From Jiella marina (GTDB taxonomy: Bacteria; Pseudomonadota; Alphaproteobacteria; Rhizobiales; Rhizobiaceae), in assembly GCF_024359545.1 (NCBI RefSeq), contig NZ_JAKQZG010000021.1, positions 1 through 38,774 of the forward strand: a DNA stretch of 38,774 nucleotides, written 5' to 3'. Below, one piece after another: positions 34,448-38,774 of the stretch. A program made the position numbers and the translations under genes. The notes beneath the pieces are model-generated. The model was given only the letters and a program-made list of their open reading frames with translations, did no database searches and was not told the origin of the DNA. The number at the start of each line of letters is the position of its first letter. The stretch's first letter is position 1.

Positions 34448-34906
34448 GTGACGTCAGACGAGACCCCATCGACGGCGCGGCCGGCGCCGGCCACGCGCTC
34501 GGCCTTTCGCCTGTTCCGCCAACTGACGACGCGCTGGTCGGACAACGACGTCTACGGCCACATGAACAATGTGGTCCATTATTCGCTGTTCGACACGGCC
34601 GTGAACGGCTGGCTGATCGAAGAAGGCCTGCTCGATCCGGCAAGGAGCGAGACGATCGGTCTCGTGGTCGAGACCGGATGCCGCTATCATGGGGAACTCA
34701 TGTTTCCCGAGCCGGTCACGGCCGGGATCGCAGTCGGGCGCCTTGGCCGGTCGTCGGTGCGCTATGAGATCGCGTTGTTCGGGGGCGACAAGGAGACGGC
34801 GGCGGCCGAGGGCTTCTTCATCCATGTCTATGTGGACCGGAACACAAGGCGGCCGGTGCCGATCAGCGATGCGATGCGGGCCAAATTCCAGGAGTTAGCG
34901 CGATGA
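34448..34906 (+). CDS. acyl-CoA thioesterase (4HBT, YbgC-like)
   Basis: A 152-aa single hotdog-fold protein. The 4-hydroxybenzoyl-CoA thioesterase motif is RWSDNDVYGHMNNVVHYSLFD (about residues 28-48), with the catalytic aspartate in the SDNDVYGH part. Small cytoplasmic members hydrolyse short acyl-CoA thioesters; the substrate is not known here. The start is GTG 34448, with GAGGATGAG upstream. It overlaps slyX by 4 nt (ATGA) and is divergent from the nucleoside operon. Confidence 0.92.
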   Translation: MTSDETPSTARPAPATRSAFRLFRQLTTRWSDNDVYGHMNNVVHYSLFDTAVNGWLIEEGLLDPARSETIGLVVETGCRYHGELMFPEPVTAGIAVGRLGRSSVRYEIALFGGDKETAAAEGFFIHVYVDRNTRRPVPISDAMRAKFQELAR

Positions 34907-35124
34907 GCAAAACCAGTGACGGCGAGGCGAGCCGGATCGAAGATCTCGAGGTGATGGTCTCCCACCAGAACCGGACGATCGAGGAGCTGTCGGAAGAACT
35001 CGCCCGGGCCTTCCGGATGATCGACCGGCTCCAGCATTTGACCCAGGCGGTCAGCGAGCGGCTCGGCGCGGTGGAGGATGTGACGCTTCCCAAACCCGAA
35101 GCGACCAAGCCGCCGCATTATTGA
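34903..35124 (+). CDS. slyX: SlyX family protein
   Basis: A 73-aa coiled-coil protein with the SlyX pattern: IEDLEVMVSHQNRTIEELSEEL, a second heptad stretch through QHLTQAVSERLG, and the conserved C-terminal PPHY. The function is unknown. It starts within the thioesterase stop codon (ATGA), so it is translationally coupled, and ends 10 bp from the convergent nucleoside hydrolase gene. Confidence 0.92.
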   Translation: MSKTSDGEASRIEDLEVMVSHQNRTIEELSEELARAFRMIDRLQHLTQAVSERLGAVEDVTLPKPEATKPPHY

Positions 35125-35134
35125 AGAACAGGCC

Positions 35135-36076
35135 TCACGGCAGGCGGCCGATCCGCTCGGTCAGCAGCGCGTAGAACCGGTCGGAATCGCCTGAGCGCAC
35201 CCAGAAGGCATTCTTCGGCCGGTCGGTGACACCCCAATAGTCGGCGACCGTCATGCCACGGCAGAGCACGCTCTCGGTCTCGATCTCCACATTGATCTCG
35301 CGCCCCTGAAAGATTTCCGGCTGCAGCATGAAGGCGGTCACGCAAGGATCGTGCAGCGGCGCGCCCTCCCAGTCGTATTTCTCGACGTCGAAGCGTTCGG
35401 AGAAGGAGAGCATCGCCGCCACCGCTTTTCCGCTGTTGTTGCCGAGCGAGCGGAACGCCTCGATCCGCTCCTTCGTCGAGCGCATCTTGTGGGTGACGTC
35501 GAGCGGCAGCACGGTGAGCTTCACGCCGCTCCCGAAGACGATCGCGGCGGCGTCCGGATCGACATAGATGTTGAATTCCGCCGTCGGCGTGATGTTGCCG
35601 CCCTCGAAATAGCCCCCGCCCATCAGGACGAGGCCGGCGAGCCGTTCGGCAATGTCCGGCGCCTTGGCGAGCGCCAGGGCGACATTGGTGAGCGGCCCGA
35701 GAGCGAGGAGGGTCACCGACCCCGCGGGGCGGGAACGCACCGTCTCGATGAGGAAGTCGACGCCGTGGCCCTTGGCCGGCAGCGTCTGCGGCTCCGGCAG
35801 ATCCGGACCATCGAGCCCCGTCTCGCCATGAACATGCTCGGCGGTGACGAGCGAGCGACGCAGCGGCCGGTCGGAGCCCCGATAGACCGGCACGTCGGTC
35901 CGCCCGGCGAGTTCGACGAGCCTGAGCGCGTTCCTGGTCGTGAGCGAAAGCGGAATATTGCCCGCGACCGTGACGATGCCGAGGACGTCGAGTTCCGGCG
36001 AAGCGAGCGCGGTCAGGATCGCGACCGCATCATCCTGACCGGGATCGGTGTCGAAAATGACGGCGCGCTTGTCCAT
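35135..36076 (-). CDS. inosine-uridine preferring nucleoside hydrolase family protein
   Basis: A 313-aa calcium-dependent hydrolase that cleaves ribonucleosides to ribose and base. The N-terminal metal motif DTDPGQDD is at residues 9-16. The conserved NIPLSLTTRNALRLVEL and VYRGSDRPL follow, then LALGPLTNVALAL, MGGGYFEGGNITPTAEFNIYVDPDAA and a C-terminal HDPCVTAF. All are typical of the family. There is no signal peptide. It complements the phosphorolytic pathway of the adjacent operon. It lies 273 bp after the Gfo/Idh/MocA gene, separated by repeat element B. Confidence 0.95.
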   Translation of the reverse strand: MDKRAVIFDTDPGQDDAVAILTALASPELDVLGIVTVAGNIPLSLTTRNALRLVELAGRTDVPVYRGSDRPLRRSLVTAEHVHGETGLDGPDLPEPQTLPAKGHGVDFLIETVRSRPAGSVTLLALGPLTNVALALAKAPDIAERLAGLVLMGGGYFEGGNITPTAEFNIYVDPDAAAIVFGSGVKLTVLPLDVTHKMRSTKERIEAFRSLGNNSGKAVAAMLSFSERFDVEKYDWEGAPLHDPCVTAFMLQPEIFQGREINVEIETESVLCRGMTVADYWGVTDRPKNAFWVRSGDSDRFYALLTERIGRLP

Positions 36077-36349
36077 GATTCACTTCCCACTGACGCCGCC
36101 CACCTGCGCGGCTTTCGACGGGGGTCTATCGCGGTTTCGACTGACGGGGAAGATGAGCGGAGTGACGCGAACGCGGTGGCGCCATCGGTGAAGCTGCGAT
36201 CTCCCCCTTGCGGGGGAGATGGGTGGCAACCCAGAGGGGGGTGCAGCGCCAACTTCGACAAGTTCTTCGCCGGGGTACCCCCCTCTGCCTGCCGGCATCT
36301 CCCCCGCAAGGGGGGGGGGGGAGAAAAGCCATTAGCGGATGTATGCGCT
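36077..36349 (-). other. intergenic region carrying repeat element B
   Basis: A 273-bp gap. It holds element B at 36199-36322 next to the stop of the Gfo/Idh/MocA gene; the remaining 122 bp before the nucleoside hydrolase start should include that gene's promoter. GGGAAG a few bases before ATG 36076 is the likely Shine-Dalgarno. No gene is seen. Confidence 0.45.
36199..36322. repeat. composite inverted-repeat element B (two palindromic units)
   Basis: Two units of the same family as element A, at 36199-36243 and 36276-36322, again inverted but with the CCCCCCTCT ends facing inward and a 32-bp spacer. The first has hairpins ATCTCCCCC-TTGC-GGGGGAGAT and GGGT-GGCA-ACCC (36221-36232). The second has GCC-GGCA-GGC on the opposite strand (36287-36296), and its outer arm ends in a run of 12 G (36310-36321). 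It begins 28 nt after the stop of the Gfo/Idh/MocA gene. Confidence 0.88.
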
Positions 36350-37525
36350 CTAATTCCCGAGCGTCACCCAGGCGCCATCCGCCTTGGAGGACTTCACGCA
36401 GGCTTCGATGAAGGCGAGGCCGTCGATACCGTCCTCGATCGTCGGGAGAGCGACATCGGCAGGCGGCGCCTCGCCAGCGTCCGCCGCCCGGATCAGCGCG
36501 GCGGCTTCGATGTAAATGGTGGCGAAGCCTTCGAGATAACCTTCCGGATGGCCGGCCGGGATACGGCTCACGGCAACGGCCGCGTCATTGGCTCCGGCTC
36601 CGCCGCGCGTCAGCAGGCGCTTCGGCTCACCGAGCGGGGTGTACCAGAGCTTGTTCGGCTCCTCCTGGGCCCATTCGAGCCCGCCCTTGTCACCATAGAC
36701 GCGCAAGGTCAGGCCGTTCTCGTTGCCGACGGCCACCTGGCTCGCCCAGAGCGAGCCCTTCGCCCCGCCTGCAAAGCGCAGGAGCATGGACGCGTTGTCG
36801 TCGAGCTGGCGGCCGGGCACGAAGCTCGACAGGTCGGCGGCGAGCTTCTCGACCTTCAGCCCCGTGACGTAGCAGGCGAGATTGTGGGCGTGGGTGCCGA
36901 TATCGCCGATCGCACCACCCGCGCCGGCTTTCGCCGGATCGACCCGCCAGCCGGCCTGTTTGGAGCCCGTGTCCTCGGCGCGGTCGGCCAGCCAGTCCTG
37001 GACATATTCCGCGACCACCAGCCGGATCGTGCCGAGATCGCCATTGGCGACCATCGACCGGGCCTGCCGGATCATCGGGTAGCCGGTGTAATTGTGGGTG
37101 AGCACGAACACCTTGCCCGCCGCCCTGGCGATCTCGCCGAGTTGCCGAGCCTCGCCCAGCGTCGTCGTCATCGGCTTGTCGCAGATGACGTGAAAGCCCG
37201 CTTCGAGGAAGGTCTTCGCGACGGGAAAATGCATGTGGTTCGGCGTGACGATCGCCACCGCCTCGATACCGTCCGGCCGGCCTTTTTCCTTCTCCGCCAT
37301 CTCCTCATAGGAGCCGTAGCTGCGCTCCGGATCGAGGCCAATCTCGGCGGCCGAGGCCCTCGCCTTTTCCGGCGTCGAGGAGAGCGCGCCAGCGACCAGT
37401 GTGAACTTGTCGTCGATGCGGCTTGCGATCCGGTGCACCCCGCCGATAAAGGCGCCCTGCCCGCCGCCCACCATGCCGAGGCGGATGCGGCCCGAATGTC
37501 TGTCGTCGCGTCCTTCGATGGTCAT
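36350..37525 (-). CDS. Gfo/Idh/MocA family oxidoreductase
   Basis: A 391-aa NAD(P)-dependent sugar or inositol dehydrogenase-like protein. The Rossmann motif GMVGGGQGAFIGGVH lies at residues 17-31; the family EKP-type position is seen as VICDKPMTTTLGEARQL near 130, and HNYTGYPM follows. The C-terminal beta-sheet domain carries the substrate site, including GGAIGDIGTHAHNLACY. The start is ATG 37525, 13 bp after the preceding TIM-barrel gene. Substrate not assignable; the pairing suggests oxidation or keto-sugar handling in a carbohydrate pathway. Confidence 0.93.
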   Translation of the reverse strand: MTIEGRDDRHSGRIRLGMVGGGQGAFIGGVHRIASRIDDKFTLVAGALSSTPEKARASAAEIGLDPERSYGSYEEMAEKEKGRPDGIEAVAIVTPNHMHFPVAKTFLEAGFHVICDKPMTTTLGEARQLGEIARAAGKVFVLTHNYTGYPMIRQARSMVANGDLGTIRLVVAEYVQDWLADRAEDTGSKQAGWRVDPAKAGAGGAIGDIGTHAHNLACYVTGLKVEKLAADLSSFVPGRQLDDNASMLLRFAGGAKGSLWASQVAVGNENGLTLRVYGDKGGLEWAQEEPNKLWYTPLGEPKRLLTRGGAGANDAAVAVSRIPAGHPEGYLEGFATIYIEAAALIRAADAGEAPPADVALPTIEDGIDGLAFIEACVKSSKADGAWVTLGN

Positions 37526-37538
37526 GTTCCGCCTCCCC

Positions 37539-38597
37539 TCAGCGCTCGATGCCGAGCATGCGCTTGTTCGCCGCCTCGTCCGTGCCACCGGAGGCGAAAT
37601 CGTCGAACGCCTTTTCGGTCACGGTGATGATGTGGCTGGCGATGAAGGGCGCGCCTTCGGCCGCGCCCTGCTCGGCGTCCTTGATGGCGCATTCCCATTC
37701 GAGGACGGCCCAGGAATCATAGTCGTATTCGGCGAGCTTGGCGAAGATCGCGGCGAAATCCACCTGTCCATCACCCAGTGACCGGAACCGCCCGGCGCGC
37801 TTCAGCCAGGGCTGGTAGCCCGAATAGACGCCCTGCCGGCCGGTCGGATTGAATTCGGCGTCCTTGACGTGAAAGGCGCAGATCCTCTCGTGATAGATGT
37901 CGATGAACTCGACGTAATCGAGCATCTGCAGGGCGAAGTGGGAGGGATCGTAATTGATCTTGCAGCGCGGATGGTTGCCGCAGGCTTCGAGAAACATCTC
38001 GTAGGTCGCGCCGTCGAAGACGTCTTCGCCCGGATGGATCTCGTAACCCACATCGCAGCCCGCCTCGTCGAAGGCGTCGAGGATCGGCACCCAGCGCTTC
38101 GCCAGTTCCTCGAAGGCCGTGTCGATCAGGCCGGCCGGGCGCTGCGGCCAAGGGTAGAGATAGGGCCAGGCGAGCGCGCCGGGAAAGGTGACATGGCTCT
38201 TGAAGCCGAAATGGGCCGATGCCTTCGCCGCCATCTTCACCTGATCGACCGCCCATTCCTGCCGGGCCTTCGGATTGCCGCGCACTTCCGGCGCCGCGAA
38301 ACCATCGAAGGCCTCGTCGAAGGCGGGATGGATGGCGACGAGCTGGCCCTGGAGATGGGTCGACAGATCGGTGATCTCGACGCCGGCCTCGCGGCAGATG
38401 CCGGTGACCTCGTCGCAATAGGTCCTGGATTCGGCAGCCTTCTTCAGGTCAAAAAGACGCGCGTCCCAAGTGGGGATCTGGATGCCCTTGTAGCCATGGC
38501 CCGCGGCCCATTCGGCGATCGTCTTCAGATCGTTGAACGGCGCCTCATCGCCGGCGAACTGCGCGAGGAAGATCCCCGGCCCCTTCATCGTCTTCAT
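37539..38597 (-). CDS. sugar phosphate isomerase/epimerase family protein (TIM barrel)
   Basis: A 352-aa xylose-isomerase-like TIM barrel. Likely metal ligands are visible in order: GYEIHPGE, INYDPSHFAL, CAFHVKDAEF and VLEWEC, the Glu-Asp-His-Glu set of this family. Such proteins epimerise or isomerise keto-sugars or inososes, often with a Gfo/Idh/MocA partner, which here follows 13 bp downstream. ATG 38597 is preceded by GGGAGGACAGG, a strong Shine-Dalgarno; a second ATG at 38588 is possible. Confidence 0.92.
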   Translation of the reverse strand: MKTMKGPGIFLAQFAGDEAPFNDLKTIAEWAAGHGYKGIQIPTWDARLFDLKKAAESRTYCDEVTGICREAGVEITDLSTHLQGQLVAIHPAFDEAFDGFAAPEVRGNPKARQEWAVDQVKMAAKASAHFGFKSHVTFPGALAWPYLYPWPQRPAGLIDTAFEELAKRWVPILDAFDEAGCDVGYEIHPGEDVFDGATYEMFLEACGNHPRCKINYDPSHFALQMLDYVEFIDIYHERICAFHVKDAEFNPTGRQGVYSGYQPWLKRAGRFRSLGDGQVDFAAIFAKLAEYDYDSWAVLEWECAIKDAEQGAAEGAPFIASHIITVTEKAFDDFASGGTDEAANKRMLGIER

Positions 38598-38774
38598 CCT
38601 GTCCTCCCAGGTCTGTCGGTCCCGCTTTGATGTCGCGGCTCGTTGGGAGCGGAACTTGGCACGGAGCGCGGGTTATTTGAAGAGCGCAGCCCAGGCGACC
38701 AATTGCAATTGCCTGTGGGCTGTATTGGGGATGCGATCTCGTCGCCTTTTAAACGACTCTCCCGCCGCGCCGTC
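38598..38774 (-). promoter_or_regulatory. upstream region of the sugar isomerase/dehydrogenase operon
   Basis: A 177-bp region to the window end. It contains the symmetrical sequence CAATTGCAATTG at 38700-38711, about 103 nt before the start codon, and an AT-rich segment near 38670-38680 and 38748-38756. The dyad may be a regulator site; no gene is evident here. Confidence 0.4.

Noticed and set aside
35351-37627. A 758-aa open frame on the plus strand
   Set aside because: Antisense to the nucleoside hydrolase and Gfo/Idh/MocA genes and runs through repeat element B.
38651-38680. A second EcfG-type site (GGAAC) near the window end
   Set aside because: The -10 part reads GGTT at a 15-bp spacing and points away from the annotated gene.

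Overview
The window looks like a chromosomal segment of a high-GC alphaproteobacterium, most likely of the order Hyphomicrobiales (Rhizobiales). The grounds are the htpX-rsmB-heparinase II/III gene order, the hisB-DUF2628-hisH order, a nucleoside ABC transporter/salvage operon of rhizobial type, a MarR-GNAT fusion regulator, an HWE-family histidine kinase, a GGAAC-N16-CGTT (EcfG-type) stress promoter, and intergenic palindromic units of the CTCCCCC-TTGC-GGGGGAG kind. The genus is not resolved. I see no rRNA, tRNA, phage, insertion sequence or CRISPR. Coding density is high and 37 protein genes are supported.

Region by region. 1-4.45 kb, minus strand: htpX (membrane metalloprotease), rsmB (16S rRNA methyltransferase, start overlapping the htpX stop) and a heparinase II/III family protein. 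4.66-7.45 kb, plus strand: a small unknown protein, an ankyrin-repeat protein and a soluble globin-coupled chemoreceptor. 7.5-11.0 kb, minus strand: a DUF1810 protein, a MarR-GNAT protein with a perfect 24-bp palindrome over its start codon, and a membrane GGDEF-EAL protein. 11.3-14.9 kb, plus strand: hisB, a DUF2628 membrane protein, hisH, an isoprenylcysteine-methyltransferase-like protein and a CPA1 cation/proton antiporter; hisA and hisF do not follow. 14.9-17.6 kb: an M42 peptidase (minus) divergent from a CYTH-CHAD pair (plus) that carries an EcfG-type promoter a few bases from its start codon. 17.6-20.0 kb, minus: an HWE kinase followed by a stand-alone receiver. 20.4-22.5 kb, plus: a DeoR regulator and a FucP-like MFS transporter. 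22.5-26.0 kb, minus: a GMC oxidoreductase and a TPR-sulfotransferase. 26.15-26.7 kb, plus: a membrane-anchored retropepsin-like protease.

26.7-34.35 kb, minus, is one nucleoside uptake and salvage operon: duplicated ABC ATPase, VOC protein, two permeases, cdd, purine nucleoside phosphorylase, deoC and deoA. Imported nucleosides would be deaminated (cdd), phosphorolysed (PNP, DeoA) and the deoxyribose phosphate cleaved (DeoC) into central metabolism. The periplasmic binding-protein gene expected for this transporter is not in the window. 34.4-35.1 kb, plus: an acyl-CoA thioesterase and slyX. 35.1-36.1 kb, minus: a nucleoside hydrolase, again nucleoside catabolism. 36.35-38.6 kb, minus: a Gfo/Idh/MocA dehydrogenase and a sugar isomerase/epimerase-type TIM barrel, a carbohydrate-catabolic pair.

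The most notable non-coding signals are two composite inverted-repeat elements (about 28058-28236 and 36199-36322). Their four ~46-bp units carry a second hairpin whose stem bases change in a compensatory way around a constant GGCA loop. Others are the MarR-GNAT operator candidate, the EcfG-type promoter, and an inverted repeat upstream of the DeoR gene.
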